The position numbers and the translations under genes are program-made. A DNA stretch of 64,000 bases from Globomyces pollinis-pini (Eukaryota > Chytridiomycota > Chytridiomycetes > Rhizophydiales > Globomycetaceae), in NCBI GenBank assembly GCA_025399215.1, contig MU621100.1, positions 1 through 64,000 on the forward strand, read 5' to 3'. Below the pieces are notes generated by a model that did no database searches, was not told where the DNA came from, and saw only the letters and a list, made by a program, of their open reading frames with translations. This document shows positions 1-13,549 of this stretch, piece by piece (the stretch's first letter is position 1; each line of letters begins with the position of its first letter).

Positions 1-506
1 AATGTCAATGATACTAGAATGAAACTTCAACAAGAAGGTTCGTAAAAGAACAGCGGTAGTAGCCACTATCCTTTCCAGTACCAGTAGTTAGTATTCGCTC
101 CATTTCCAGCATGCAACCATCGTAAGTCTAGATAGTACATAGGATTTTGAAGCGGTATGAATTCAATTCAAACCATTACCAATCATTCATCGTTTGATAA
201 TCATTTGTATTGAAATTCAAGATTTTTAAATGTAAAAGAATTCGTTGAAATCATTTTTGAATTTTTACCAAAGTGGCTTACTCCCATTCAACCATTTCAT
301 TCGAAATACCAATGACAAACTGAGTGGATTTCAATAAAAAATTAAAGAAATCAATGGTTGATAACATTGTCTAATTGAGTAGTTTCAAAGAATCATTCAA
401 TCAATTGATCAAATCCAATTCTCACAAACCATTAAACCTCATCATCAAATAGCTCAGTTCCTAAATTTTACACGTTAACAATAACTGTATCATTTGTATT
501 GGATTG
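1..506. other. Intergenic/5' edge, no gene supported
   Basis: AT-rich sequence upstream of the farnesyltransferase gene. No reading frame of useful length with recognisable protein similarity is visible on either strand. The first 120 bases are a little less AT-rich and could be the edge of a gene that lies mainly outside the window, but I cannot show a frame. Confidence 0.4.
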
Positions 507-2034
507 ATGTCAAAACATTTTCTCCTTGTAAAAAACATGGAACCAGATATTTTGCAAACTTATAAGATTAATCAAGATGATTGGTCTACAGCAACCTCAG
601 AAATCCAATCTGAAGTAGAAGATTCAATCATTAAACAATTAAAAAAACAATCTTTCTTATTAAAGAAACATGCTCATATTCAGTTTTTGGAAGAACCGTT
701 TGAGGATGGGTTAAATCGTTGGTATGTTAGTTTAGATGCGAGTAAACCTTGGATCATCTACTGGATATTTCATGGATTGGACTTGTTGGAGAGAGATCAA
801 CCTATAGACACCAAGCAACGGTATGTAAAGTATTGAATTAAAAGATTCAAGTGCAATTGAAACTCTTCGTAGTTGTCAAAATCAAACGGGGGGTTACTCT
901 GGTGGACCAGGACAATTATCTCACCTTGCAACTACCTATGCTGCCGTAAATGCGCTAGCAATTATTGGTACAGAAGAAGCTTATTCTAGTATCAATAGGT
1001 ATTGGTTTCATTACATTCATAATCAGAGAGTCTTTATACCAGTTTTTAATACGTATGAAACAATCAGATGGATCGTTTAGAATGCATGAATCTGGAGAAA
1101 TTGATATCAGGTTGATATTTAAAAGTATTTTAATATTAGAGGATCATATTGTGCTTTAAGTGTTGCATCATTGTTGAATATGATGACCCCTGAATTAACT
1201 TCAGGTGTTGCAGAATTTATAGTTCGCTGTCAATCCTATGAAGGAGGTAAAAGAAATACATTGTTATTAAATCAAAGGACTGTCTGCATTCCCTGGAGTT
1301 GAAGCTCATGGAGGTTATACCTTCTGTGGGTTTGCAGCAATGTGTATTTTGGGTACTGTGGATTTATTAGACCTCGATCAACTTTTAGTTAATTACTCAT
1401 AGTATTAACATTTTTAGAGTTGGGTGGTATCAAGGCAGATGCAGTGTGAAGGAGGGTTTCAGGGTAGAACAAACAAATTGGTAGATGGATGTTATTCCTT
1501 TTGGCAGGCTGGTGCAATTGTATTATTAGAAACTTATTTGGGATCAAGAAGTAGTGTCAGTAACTCTTATTAAATTTCTTTTAACATTTAGCGGATTTGT
1601 CTGGAGACGAGAATCCTATCATGATTGAACTGTTTGATAGAAGTAAGCCAGTATAATTAACTGTAGCTAAATTGGAACAGTATATTTTGGGCTGCTGTCA
1701 AGCAAATCGTGGTATAATGAATGTCTCTAACAATTTAGGTGGATTGAGAGATAAACCGGGAAAGTAATTTTTAATAATTAATAGATGTAGATCACCAGAC
1801 TTTTATCATACTTGTTACTGTTTAAGTGGATTATCTTTATGTCAAAATAAATTCACAATCAAGAAAGGAGAGATTTGTTTTGAAAAAATGGATTCAGTTA
1901 TACTACCAGAATCAAATACTTTGGTAAGTAGACTTGAAACTCAAAAATAGCGTATTATTCACCCTATTTATAATATTTCTTTGGATCATGTTACAAATGT
2001 TAAATTTCATTTTTTCAGTAAACCTTTGGTTTAA
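507..2034 (+). CDS. RAM1: Protein farnesyltransferase beta subunit
   Basis: Catalytic beta subunit of the CaaX farnesyltransferase, which attaches farnesyl to the C-terminal cysteine of Ras-like and other proteins in the cytosol. The spliced product, roughly 400 residues, follows the family from end to end: DASKPWIIYWIFH, then GGYSGGPGQLSHLATTYAAV, GTEEAYSSINR, SYCALSVASLL, AHGGYTFCGFA, NKLVDGCYSFWQAG and DFYHTCYCLSGL. The zinc ligands expected in these motifs (Asp and Cys of the VDGCYSFW region, His of the FYHTCYC region) are present. I chose ATG 507 because the in-frame codon just upstream is TTG. Introns read as GT–AG of 24–31 nt, for example 821–851 and 1643–1666; the latter removes an in-frame TAA. 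Convergent with the RMD1-like gene 88 bp away. Family assignment is firm; the exact exon edges are inferred. Confidence 0.95.
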
Positions 2035-2122
2035 TGATGACTGTTTGCAAATAAATATACTGAATACCAAAGATGTTTATATTGTAAATATTTAATCGTA
2101 TTAAAGGTGCAAGTGAAATAGA

Positions 2123-3814
2123 TCAGATCCCTAACCTTTTTGTTTGTTGCCAATAAGATGTCAAATCGACTGAAATTGTGATAATTCCGATTAATATTTC
2201 AAATCCTGAACATTAGAGCCGAATTCTTACCAATCAATATAATCACAATCCATTCAAGTTGTTCACCATGACTTGAATTCAAATGTTCTTTAAGCATATC
2301 TAGTAAATCTGAAATAACTGCAACACGCTGATTTAGTAATTCCACTCTGAATGGTTAGCTAACTGTGACCCGGATTATACCTTTGAGAAATCTCCAAATA
2401 ACCTCGAATGGCTCTATAAAGTGGTTCCAAAGCCGGTTCACTCCAAAATATTTCCGGGGTATCTAGGCAAATCAAACAAATCGAATATACCAAGTACGTT
2501 TGACACAAGATTTACATTGATTCGCATGATAAACAACTTACAATTATCATTAAAATACATATACCTCTCCAATTTTTTGATTTATAGCCATTCTAAAATT
2601 ATTTCCTTATTTTATACCTAGATAGATGAATGGTTCCATCTTGTGCCATTTTTTCTGGAACGTATCGAGTACTTTCAATGGTTTCTTCAATTAATCCTTC
2701 AAACAAAGTCAATTTGACAGATTGTGCAATTGCGTGTGAAATAGTAATCTTCAGCATAAAATTGGATGCACTCTAATCGATGTTAATATGATATATATGG
2801 AAACCTTTAATGTTATGATATCGTTGTAAATTCGAGGTTGACAATTAGCTAATGTTAAAGGTAAAAAAGTATTACAACTAATTATTAGTGAGAATAACAC
2901 AACTTGTAATGGAAATAGAATTGTTCAGTCTCGGTTGTGTTTGAATCTATCGAATATCAAGGACATTCAAAATACCTAACTCATCTTCTTGAAATGGTTT
3001 TAAATCGTTCAATATTTGCTGCTCTTCTTCTGGTGTGTATCCCCACATAACAATTACCCCATAATCAAAATACAATATTTCCCCAATAGGTGCAATCAAT
3101 TTTGCAAAATCAGCGTAGGAGACATCTGCTGGAATTGACTTTCCTACTCCATTTACATTGACTTCAAAATCAGTACCAGTGGCATCGTAGAATGTATCGT
3201 TTTCGTGAACGGTGGCCGGATGATTATTTTCCCTTTCAGCAGCAGTTGATGAAGCTAAATCCGGGATACTGGCTTGTTGTGCAAGAATATCTTTGATAGG
3301 AGAGAATGTAAATGGAGTATATATAACTATAATGATCAGGAATTGAAATTTAAACCTTCATCGAATCGTCTGGGGGCAGCTCGATGAATATGATTCTTTT
3401 GACGTAAATGAGCAAGTAATTTATCCATCTTTAACGAGCTAATGTTAAAATGAGTGTGGTACGTACTTTGCAACACAATAGGCAGTCACTCTTGGTAAAT
3501 ACTTTCTTTCCAAGTTATTAAACCATTGATCTTTTTCTGATTTACTTCTAATGACATGAGGTAGATCAGGATCTTGTTCAGGGAGTACTGATTCAGTTCC
3601 TTCAGGGAATAGAGTTAACTTTTGAGAAGTTTTAGTAGTCTAAGAATTAGGTAGAGGATATTACTCTTTTAGGAAGCCTCTGAGTATGCGATACACCGAC
3701 ATAAGCAGGAGATAAACCACCACTTGTGATATGAGCAGTTTGAACTGGCAGTAAAGGTTCTTCCTCTGGCCTAGTTGGTTGCCTTATTCTTTTATTTAAT
3801 TGATTTGAATTCAT
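2123..3814 (-). CDS. RMD1: RMD1/RMND1-type DUF155 protein
   Basis: Member of the DUF155 family (yeast Rmd1/Rmd8/Rmd10, animal RMND1). Yeast members are linked to meiotic division and vacuolar or ER membranes; RMND1 acts in mitochondria. The N-terminal 150 residues are polar and variable. The DUF155 core carries EILYFDYGVIVMWGYTPEEE, SHAIAQSVKLTLFE, SNVLDTPEIFWSEP (across a 28-nt intron), PLYRAIRGYLE and HGEQLEWIVIILIG. A hydrophobic C-terminal stretch fits the family's C-terminal membrane segment. The start (complement of 3812–3814) opens a continuous frame. Several introns of 25–30 nt are needed; the middle around 2650–2950 is the least certain part. Divergent from DOP1 with about 70 bp between start codons. 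The family is clear; which paralogue, and therefore which compartment, is not. Confidence 0.88.
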
Positions 3815-3883
3815 TTGAATGAATTGGTAGTTGCAAGATAGAAAAATTATACCTACAAATTTCCATTTGATTGGCGTGTTTGT

Positions 3884-6800
3884 ATGAGTAAATCGAATGA
3901 ATCAAACGTCAATGATTATACTAAAAATTCAGATTATATAAAGTTTGCAAGTGCTATTGAAAAAGCTTTATCTACCTTTGACTCAATTACTGAATGGCAA
4001 GGTAACCAATTTATCATATTCATCTTTTAGGTATTACATTCATATTCATCTTTTAGGTATTACATTCATATTCATCATAGATATCATTGGATTCCTTTCA
4101 AAAATAACTAAAGTATTCAAATGATTTCTTATATCAACAGATTTTCGTCAGTCATAGATATACTATAACTCCAAAAAAATTATTATTAGCTAAAAGACTT
4201 GCTCAAACATTAAATCCAGCATTACCAGCTGGTGTTCATCAAAAATCTTTAGAAGCTTATAACCTGATTTTATCAAATATTGGAGTATCGTAATATCATT
4301 AATTCTATTTAGCCAAGTCAATTAGCTATTGAACTACCTATTTGGTCCTTTGGATTATTCCCATTTTGTGCTCATGCTGCAATGTCAACAAAGGTTTATA
4401 ATTTATCGTCTCATGGTATAGCCACTTCTGTTGAATATCTACCTGACACATTATATACCTCTCGGAGATAAATTGGGGGTGATTGAATGATAACTTACGT
4501 TATTAGCCTACTTTGAAAGCGTTCATATTGGCAATTCTACCTTGTTTAGATGAGGAGAATAACGAATATTTTGATAAGGTATGCAACCAGAAATATAACA
4601 GTTATTAGGGATCAATTATTTTGGAAAAACTTTCAAAAGCTACCAATATTCAAGACTTTTATACCTGTTTTTGGAAAGCAATAATCTCATCTAGCAGTTG
4701 TAGAAATGCTGCCATGAACTTTCTACTTCGAAGAATGCCTAAAATTACTAGCAGAGAAGGTATTTTCATTAATCTAGAGGTTAGATATGGTGATGATATG
4801 TGGAAATCAAACATCAATTCTAACTACAGCACTATGCTCGCTGTTGGAAGATAATCAATTGTTGGTTAAAAGAGGTTGTTTGGAACTCATGGTGACACAA
4901 TTTTCTTCCAAGAATAGGTAGTAATTGTATATTAATTGGGAAGGTCTTTTTCGGATACGGATATGGAACGTATAATATCATCTGCTATTACTGTCGTACT
5001 TTACAAAGAGATGTCTTTAAATCGACGGCTCTATATATGGCTAAAAGGTATCATAGATTCATTAATCTCCAGATTGTGACAATATAGTCATGGAAGTTTT
5101 GAGGGTAAATATAACGAAAAGTGTTTATAACTTAATAGAATATGCTAATGCAAGAACACGATGATGTAAACAGAGTAGCGCGACCTTATAAAATTATCCA
5201 TCATCTACTAGATAAACCAGATTTCATGGAAACGGTTTTAGAACCTGTCTTCCAAATGATGCTTGTCAAGATATATCAAAATAGTTCACGTTTACCGAAT
5301 TTCAAATCTATCGTATTGCTATATGGGTGCTAATTATAGTTGGTTGCAACGACGAATGTATTGCTATCTGATATACCACCATTTCTATTTTGGAAAACTT
5401 TGTATTTTTGGCTGTTAAATACAGATGTTAAAGATGAGGGAAAGATTGTAGAGGTAAGAGAAACATTATTGACAAACTTGAGTTATGTCTTGTTATAACC
5501 TTTATTATGGATCACTTTTCATTTGTCGAAGATGAAATCCAACGAGTTCACTTGCCTTTTTTCTATTATGGGGTATTGAGTATGGTTTTAAGAATCATAC
5601 AAGGGGCACCAGAGAACTATTCGATGATAGACATTACATTAAAATTGGCAGTGAAGATAGCATATACGATATCAAACTCTGTATTGGTTAATACTTGGTA
5701 TTTGAAAGATTTTCGAGGTGCAAGTATAGAGAAGCAAAAGAAGGCACTTCAAGACACTAAGAATACTGATTACTTCCAAATATCAGTGGATGATATATCA
5801 AAAGTTTATCGCTCCCAAAGCAAATCTGAATCGCTCACGGAGACTTTCTTAGCAACTGTTACTGTTGGAAAATCAGTTACTACTGCTGCGTTTGATATTT
5901 TATGTAAAATTGTTGATAATTGCGAGATGAAAATGTCTCTCAATAACAAGAATTCACTGACACAGTCTTTGTTTCTTAATTCTTGGCAGAGTATATGTAC
6001 ATTACTTGAGAGACATATCCATTACAGTCCCTCAACAGATTGGAGAAACACTACTTGGTTGGCAGTTCTTCAAAATGTGTGTGTTACCGTAATGCTTATG
6101 TACTGACACTTTTTCTAGTCGGATATATTTGAAATATTTTCTTTAGCGCTCGATGTCGTTATTTCTATCACTCTAACAACTAAAGTCACTGTTCGGGGAA
6201 GGTTTTTCAAAACTTCCACTCAAAAAGTACTAAAACTATTCTAATGTAAATAGCTTTGGAGCTACCTGTCTCAAAACTTCATACATTTCCATTCCAAAGT
6301 GATTCGATTGATATGTAGAATTGGCAAAGTAATTACTGTACCCGTACTTGAATCTTACATATCTGAAATATTGCTGACTGCTCCAATTTCACAAAAGAAA
6401 CTCCAATTTCAAAAATTTGGTATATTTTGGCGAAGTTTTGGTAAATTGTCATACATTCATATCGTAGAAAAAGAAAACGTTCAGAAATTTTCATTATCAC
6501 GGTCACTCTTTGTTGTTTTTGATGCTATAAATAACGAAGATGGTGTAGTGCATGCTGCAGGTGTCGCCTGGATTACTGCGTATGTGCGGTCACCATTACG
6601 GTAAATTACTTTCGTCGTCAACTCTCTAGATTGCTTGAACCGCTACTGCTTGTCTTGACCCACCATGATATTCAACTAACTGCCAACTTTTCAGCTACCC
6701 AATCGGAAGTGCAGTTAGTCTATGCTAAAAAGTTCAATACTTCTCAAGTTGCTTATGCGTTGCAGATTCTGTATAAAGTGTTTAAACTGAATCATATGGA

Positions 6801-9682
6801 TATGATTAAAGTGCTAGGAGAAACAGCTTGTGCAGATATGAATGTTAACCGGTTTTGTGGATGGGCCAACATTGGTATTTTGTGTTTTAATTTAATAGCA
6901 GGATCCAGTTTTACTTATGTGGATTCAATTTTGATCCTAGCAACTGCTTTTGTTCTTGCACAATGGCAAACATGCCTGGATTGTGATCGATTTGAAGAGC
7001 GCTTGCTTTACTCCATCAAATCACAAGCTGCTAAAGTCATTTCATTGGTTTCCTCTCAGTCATCTATTATAATATCACCAAGTGTTGCAAAGTGCATTTA
7101 TAAATCATTAATGACAACATTAAAAAACGAACTAGGAAGATCAAGATTTTCAAACCAACCACATTTCTTGACAGCATTAAAGTCAATTGCAGCACACGTA
7201 TACGCTACAACTACTTTTGAGAAGCTTTATCCAGAGAAAGGTAATTATGCAACACTTAACTAATCATTCAGATGCAAGGGGAAATTTCATTTCAATATTT
7301 CAACAAGCAATCCAAAAGCATTCTGGTGGATCTGTGCTCCAGAGTTGGATTGAAGCCGTCGTATACCATATCCCATATGTTCAGACATATTCTTCAAAAT
7401 GCGTTTTGCCAATCATCAAAACAATTTGCAACCAATTGTGTATTTTTACTGATTCCTTAATCTCTAATGAAAATAACTATATCCCACCCGATCTTACCGA
7501 AAGTGATGAAATATTCGGAGTAGGATCTAGTAATAGTCCCGAAAACGATGCATTGATGTTACTCTCTGGTTTGGAAATGATTTTGAAAATTTGTTTGCCA
7601 AAAGAGTCACTGAAAGGTGAAGAATCTACTCCAGACAGCCGTAAAGAACTATACCCAATTTTTTCTGTGTATTTTTATCTGTTAAAATCCATCAACAGTT
7701 TTGAAGGATTTACAAATGATCGAACGTTTCTAAATCCATTAATTGTTAAAGTTTCGAGAACCTTAAAGGAACTAGGTGTGTTATTTCCCGTAAAAATTTC
7801 GACTTATTAACCTCAAATAGCGGGAAACTCTAGAATCAATTATATTTGTATGGTCGATTTATGTTCGACATAATCTTGAAGTACGCTTGACTTCCATTCA
7901 TAATGTTAGGACAACCAAATCATCTTTAAGATGATTTCATTTACAATTCCAGAGTCATCATTAGTTTTCTCAGAACTGATTGAAATCTTAAAGGCGCGAT
8001 TAAACCCAAAATTAACTCCCATAGAATCGAAACTGTAATCTTTGGATTTAATATTAGGTCTGAAAATGAAATCCTTGAATTTTGCATATGTTATTTAAAA
8101 GTGATTGATTCAACTGATAATTTGGATAACTGTTGGTCAGCCCTTTTAAGTTATCTGAAAATTGCTGTAAATACAAATGGCAATAATCTACCTTCGAATT
8201 TGATTGTATTTCTTGATAAATATTTTGATTTACGTTCTGATGAAGGTAGAAAATTGTGGAAGGAATCAAATGTAAAATGAAAATTTTAATAGTAGGATAT
8301 CTATCAGAAAGTTTATGACCAATATATTACAATTATTGGGAAAGCTTTTGATAAAGGAAATGTTGCTACCCCGGTTGCTTCTACGAATACTACTGCTGAT
8401 TATACAAAAGACTATGTACTATTACTGAAATGCTTGAAATCATATGGATTAAATGTAGATAATATTATGATCAAGCAGCATTCAGAAGACAATAGTTTCG
8501 ATCAAGTAATGTCAACCTTCGTTTTTAATTTTTATAAGATTTTGGATTATATTGCGGATACGTCCATTCCAAAGTTAAAATCCCATTTATCAGAAGATTA
8601 CATATTAATTTTGCTGGCAAATTTAGTTCATTCAGTTATAAATCCAGTTCTTAAAAACAAGGAATGGTAAACCTGTCATCTAGTCTAATGTAAAGTTCAA
8701 GAAATTTATTGCTTGGAAAATTTATGAAATTGCTTTGCGCCATCACAGCAATCCCTTTTGGATATAAGATTTGGAAGAAAGATATCTGGAATTACTTCTT
8801 TGAAACTAGGTTTTTTCAAATTGGTTTGGAGACGTTTAGATCATACAAAAAGGTTATTCATTCTTTAATTTCCAATGATATGGAGCTAATTATGGATGTA
8901 TTGGGTAAATTTGTTTGAGTTATTAAGTATAGGTCGAATATCAGTTGTATCAAGCACAGCATTGTTCTCAGATAGAAAGTTTGAAATTCAAAATCGCGTT
9001 TCAATGATTCGAAGGCTTACATTCTGTATTTTTTCTGCTCCACAAGATTGGTATCTAGTAAAATTACCTACAATTCAAGAAAAATTGACCGAGTCATTGA
9101 AAATGAATGCTTGTGCAGTTCAATCAGAGGTATCAGTGTATAGTTTTATTTCAGATTTTCTTCTGTATTCAAGTTATCTTTCTTCGAATATCTTCAAAGC
9201 ATTTGACTAATTTTTGGCCTATTATCATCAATGAACTGGTAAAGTTATTCTTATCTTATCACTAGATGACTTTTCTTTCGTTGGTAGATAATGTTAATGA
9301 AACAAAACCAGAGGAGCTGCACGTGTTACTGGCTGCTTGTAAATTATTATACGTATTATGTAGTCTAAAGCTAAATGAATTTCAAATGTAAATATTTCAA
9401 CTAAAATTTAGGTATCAATGGATGTTTGTATCAGATACAATTGATAGATTCTCAAAACAATTTTCTTTAGCGAACAATTTTCAGAAGACCTGGGACTCCC
9501 CATTGTCACCAACCATACCTGATCCACTGAATATGAACATTATGAGTGTGTCAGCCATTCAATCTCCATGTGATTTGATACCATATCTAAAATCAATCGA
9601 GCAGTCACTGGATCAACCCTTGGATCTCAATTTGGATGATTTGATGGAAAATTCATTTTTAGAAAAAGAGAATTCAATATAA
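3884..9682 (+). CDS. DOP1: Dopey/DOP1 family protein
   Basis: Large helical-repeat protein that works with the Neo1 flippase and Mon2 in endosome-to-Golgi traffic. The N-terminal Dopey domain is plain: IKFASAIEKALSTFDSITEW, FLSKITK, KRLAQTLNPALPAGVHQKSL, LPIWSFGLFPFCAHAAMS, PLLLNIYLTHYIPLGDKLG and LKAFILAILPCLDEE. The C-terminal leucine-rich part (near 9300–9450, ACKLLYVLCS then YQWMFVSDTIDRFSKQF) matches the family end. The long middle (about 5100–9200) is alpha-helical without short motifs. Many introns interrupt it, mostly 23–30 nt. The intron at 4002–4080 is exceptional because it consists of three head-to-tail GT–AG units. The stop lies 17 bp from the convergent TEL2 stop. The product should be around 1,650–1,750 residues, within the family range. 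Middle exons were not all traced. Confidence 0.9.
4002..4080 (+). repeat. DOP1 intron built of three tandem GT–AG units
   Basis: The intron between the codons for EWQ and DIIGFL consists of units at 4002–4030 (29 nt), 4031–4056 (26 nt) and 4057–4080 (24 nt). Each starts with GT and ends with AG. Units 2 and 3 are near copies (shared GTATTACATTCATATTCATC), and the last part of unit 1 matches as well. Removing all 79 nt restores the conserved Dopey frame. Confidence 0.85.
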
Positions 9683-9699
9683 TTTGTACAGTGCATTAT

Positions 9700-12291
9700 T
9701 TAACACAATCCATTTATTTGATTGAACAATTCATTGACTTTTTTATCAGATGAGCTGGAGGATATCACTAAAGGTTAATAGTGACAAAATACCTTTTGAA
9801 AACGAAATCAACTTCTCTTTTTGATCCGCTCCATAAAGTACAAATTCAACTGATGACAAATTACTGATATATATCAAAATTCCTCGCATAATCTCAAATG
9901 CGAAATGATGATACACCCATTTTAAAGACAAAAGCAATTCTCCAAAGCGCTGGTTGTTGTGCACCTTTTTATCTACTCCTAATACAATCAATTACTTATC
10001 TATTACCACTATAATAGAGTAATGTGGAAAGAGTATAGATTACTCGTCTACCAAGCTCGAAATTAAAAGAGTCTTCAAATAGGAAATTCCAGTTTCTGAT
10101 AGATTAGATATAAATATTCACTTGTTGATTTCTAATAAGTTTAACATAGTAGTTGTATATAAGGTCGAGATATTTGTACAAGAAACAGTCCAGCCAACAG
10201 TTGAATTTTCATCACAAGTCATCACGACAGCTAAAAATATTCGGAGAATGTTGAGGCGACATATCATAGGGATATCTTTCAAAAAAAGCGATTGACACAT
10301 GATTCTAGAAATCAAAACTATTGAAAGTTACTGGGAAGTAAACTTTTGCTCTCTTAAACAGAGTACTACAAATGCACTGCAATGCATTGTTGTGAAATTT
10401 TCAAGCTCAAATTCGTTTTCCAGACTTATCAGTAAGGAACATATAGCTTTGGAATTTTCCTCTTGTAATAAATTGAATTTCTTTCATGGTTACCTAGCTC
10501 TAGTCGCGAGGCTTTGGTAAACAATCCCTCCAAATGCTTCAATGCGACTTCAATTTTGTCCGGCTCATTGCTCTTGATAAGAGCTATTGCTTGTGATATA
10601 TACCTAAGACATGTTACAAAATATTAATATACTTTGGAGTCAATTCATTCGCAAGCCGTGGCAGAATGGGCTGGATATTATTTACCATTTCTATTTCACT
10701 TTCACTTTCACTATCAGTGCATTCGTCTTATCATTAGCCATTTTTAAAAACCTGTTTCTTCCACTAATTTCCAAGGCATTTCTTCATCTGCATCCTCTTT
10801 CGCTGTTTCTTCACATCAATATAATACAAATACCTTTTACAAGGTCTACTTCATTTCTTATTTGAGGAGAACTGTTGTGTAATGGGATTTCAATAATGGA
10901 ACGAATCCAATCAAATTGGCGATCATGAAGATCAAACTCAAGTTTGTCAACACCAGATATGACCAATTCCTTTGACAAGCATTCTGCGACAAGCTAAAAT
11001 TAAAACCATATAGTTTCAATACCAAACCCAATGTTCGTACATTTGCTCTTGACGCTTTAAGATAATTGGGAATACCAGATATAAGGAAATCTTGAAACAG
11101 ACGACGATCAAGTGATATTCCCAATTCGCGAATTTCTCTGGAACAAGATAGTAATGACACGGCAATTACTATTAGAGTTAGCGAATTGTAAGTCACTGAT
11201 ATGAAAATCTTCACTTGATGTGGAAACCACCACGTTGTTACACCAGAGCGTGAACAAACCTTCGTACACCTTCACAATCGACCCCTCTACACATATTAGA
11301 ATTTTAAATTACCCAAATTATGGGGTACATGCTTTGTGAGAATACATAATGCATCAGCTGTGAGTGGTTCAAGATCTGTAATATACAGCCATTTCAAATT
11401 TAAGTATGATTGAAGTGCTTTGCAATCAGAGAATGTGATTTGTCCGATGTTTTTTTCCAAGAAATCCGCGAAATGAACTATACATTAATACAACCAATCA
11501 ACCTGAGCTACTAAACTTATGTGCATTTTCACGATGTTCTATACTGGTAATCCACTTTGTTAGAATTGATTCCAAATGTAATGGATTTAACTTTGGTATT
11601 AAAACTGGAAATATCGATGCAACAGAGTTGGACTTTTGCCAACTTTCTAACAGAAGATCTTCATAATCAGAAATCATTCATACCTGCCAATCCTCTAGAT
11701 AACATTCTTTCAACAAGTATAGTTGTTTCTTGTATAAACAGGTTGTTGCTAATGAGAGTGCTAAGTTCATTTCCAATCTTTTCATAATATATACTATTAA
11801 GTAATAAGAATATGAAAGTATTACGATCTAACGAAATGAAACGGAAAGAGATCAGATATTGAGGTGAATATATGTACAGCATTGTTCCAGTTTCCCTGTC
11901 TAGCTAATGTGGATTTACATTCAGAAAATATACACTGTAAAATATCATGCAATGTAAAAGAATCCAAGTACAACTTCAATATGAACAGCGAAATATCACT
12001 ATGTTTTGTCTTTGCATGGTCAAAGACATTCAACAACACTTCATGATTGCATTTTGATAGAAATAATGGATATATCAAAGTTTTTTGTCTCTCTAATGAA
12101 ATATTTGGCCAATTGATGATGGTTTTCTTCAATATTGTGTTTAAAATGTACAGTTTTGTGGACCAATTAAAATCCATAAATGACGTTGTCAAATCCATTA
12201 AAGTATTTTCTACTGTATCCCACTCTTTGCTGGATAGATGCTGAATCTTCAATGGCAAATCCATAGGGGATTCAACAGTATTGATGACCAT
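9700..12291 (-). CDS. TEL2: Telomere length regulation protein Tel2 (TELO2)
   Basis: Tel2 is the scaffold of the Tel2–Tti1–Tti2 complex, which with Hsp90 matures PIKK kinases (TOR, ATM/Tel1, ATR/Mec1, SMG1, DNA-PK). The frame opens at the complement of 12289–12291. Recognisable family features, read on the minus strand, are the N-terminal helical half (11821–12291), the NVRTLGLVLK region near 11000 where Tel2 proteins have a VR-LGM-type motif, the acidic linker with DECTDSESESEIEM near 10700, and the ALKHLEGL/FELENF segment of the C-terminal half. Introns are short and numerous, and only part of the splicing was traced. The last exon reads through to a TAA at 9700–9702, 17 bp from the DOP1 stop. 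Identification rests on several separate motifs in the right order. Confidence 0.85.
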
Positions 12292-12355
12292 GATTGTGAA
12301 GTTGAAAGAATTTGATCAGAGAATTGTTTCTTTTTTACAAACAGCTCAGTTCTGA

Positions 12356-13474
12356 ATGGATGATTTTAGTGATGACGAACAACCAAGACGACCCAAGAAG
12401 ATACAGAAACGAGTAAAGTCTAGGAAAACAGCTAAGAGTATTACCACGAAGGGTAACATCTGTATTTGACTGAGTATTAGATCAGGAGCTGGATTTTTTT
12501 GATTTAGGTTCTTCAGAAAAGACTCTAGAGGATTTGAATCCTTTGTCATTTGAAAACGAAGTAGACGAACCGATACCACCAATAGTTCAAGTTGTTTCTG
12601 AAGAAGTTACAACTCAGATTGTAGAGAACGTACCAGAAAAGAATGACTCAGATATCGAAGTAATTTGCATAAACAGAAAGAGATCTTTGACTCCTCCCCC
12701 CGATACCCTATCTCATCTTCCCGTTCCACATCATCAGTCGTTGTATTTCAATTCAGATATACAGGCTGATTTACCGGATTTTGAAATTGAATCTTCAACT
12801 CACATACCTGTGAATAGAAATTGTATTGATGCAGAAATCAAACTTGAGGTCCATTATGTTATGGATAGTGTTGCAGAGACTCAATTAAAGCCTCTCACAT
12901 TTAAAGTTAAAATGGTAATTCTGGATTCTCTCATATCGCTTTAGTTAAACCCGTTGGAAGTTTTGTTTAAATATATTGCATTTGTACTAGAGACTACCAC
13001 AGAGGAGGTGGTCTTGGAATTTATGAACGTTCGAATATACCCATTCGCCACTCCATCCAGCAGTAAAATTCGAATATTAACTCTAGTGAAAATGACCGAT
13101 GGTGCACGCCTAAAATGTTATCGACTCTCTCATTATACAAAATTACAAAGTATAATGAATGAAGATATGAAGAAGCAGCTTGTAGATACATCTATACCAG
13201 TCCCATTTATTGAGACACCAACAGTTGATATGATTACCATCAAATTTAGAAATGTTGACAAAACTGTTGTTGAAGTGAAAGCAAATAAGGTATTCATTTA
13301 ATCTGCATCTCATTTCAGACTGATACAATTGATGCTATTATAAAGAGGTATATTCAAAAAGTCGGTATTTCCGATCGGGTTTTCAAAGTGTTTTTCGATG
13401 GCGAGTCTCTTGAAATGGATACGACCATAGAGGACAATGATATAGAGGATGAGGATATGCTGGAGATCAAATGA
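12356..13474 (+). CDS. Esc2/Rad60/NIP45-like SUMO-like domain protein
   Basis: The N-terminus is short, basic and acidic (MDDFSDDEQPRRPKK), followed by acidic and proline-rich low-complexity sequence up to about residue 150. Two C-terminal ubiquitin-fold segments follow. The first covers about 12950–13130. The last, near 13230–13474, carries ITIKFRNVDKTVVEVKANK, then DAIIKRYIQKVGIS, VFKVFFDGESLEMDTTIEDN and EDEDMLEIK, the usual beta-grasp pattern with a terminal D-LE-I strand. This arrangement, a disordered N-terminus plus tandem SUMO-like domains ending at the C-terminus, is that of the RENi family (S. cerevisiae Esc2, S. pombe Rad60, animal NIP45), which acts in SUMO-dependent genome stability. 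There is no di-glycine, so it is not a conjugable SUMO. Divergent from TEL2 with 64 bp between starts. The family is likely; the paralogue name is withheld. Confidence 0.78.
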
Positions 13475-13549
13475 ACTCAATAAATTAACAAACAAACATA
13501 TGGATTGAATTTTTATTTTTTTTTTGTTTTGAATTTTACTTGTTAATTA

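Noticed and set aside
1649..1662. In-frame TAA in the farnesyltransferase gene as evidence of a pseudogene
   Set aside because: A 24-nt GT–AG intron at 1643–1666 removes it and restores the conserved frame.
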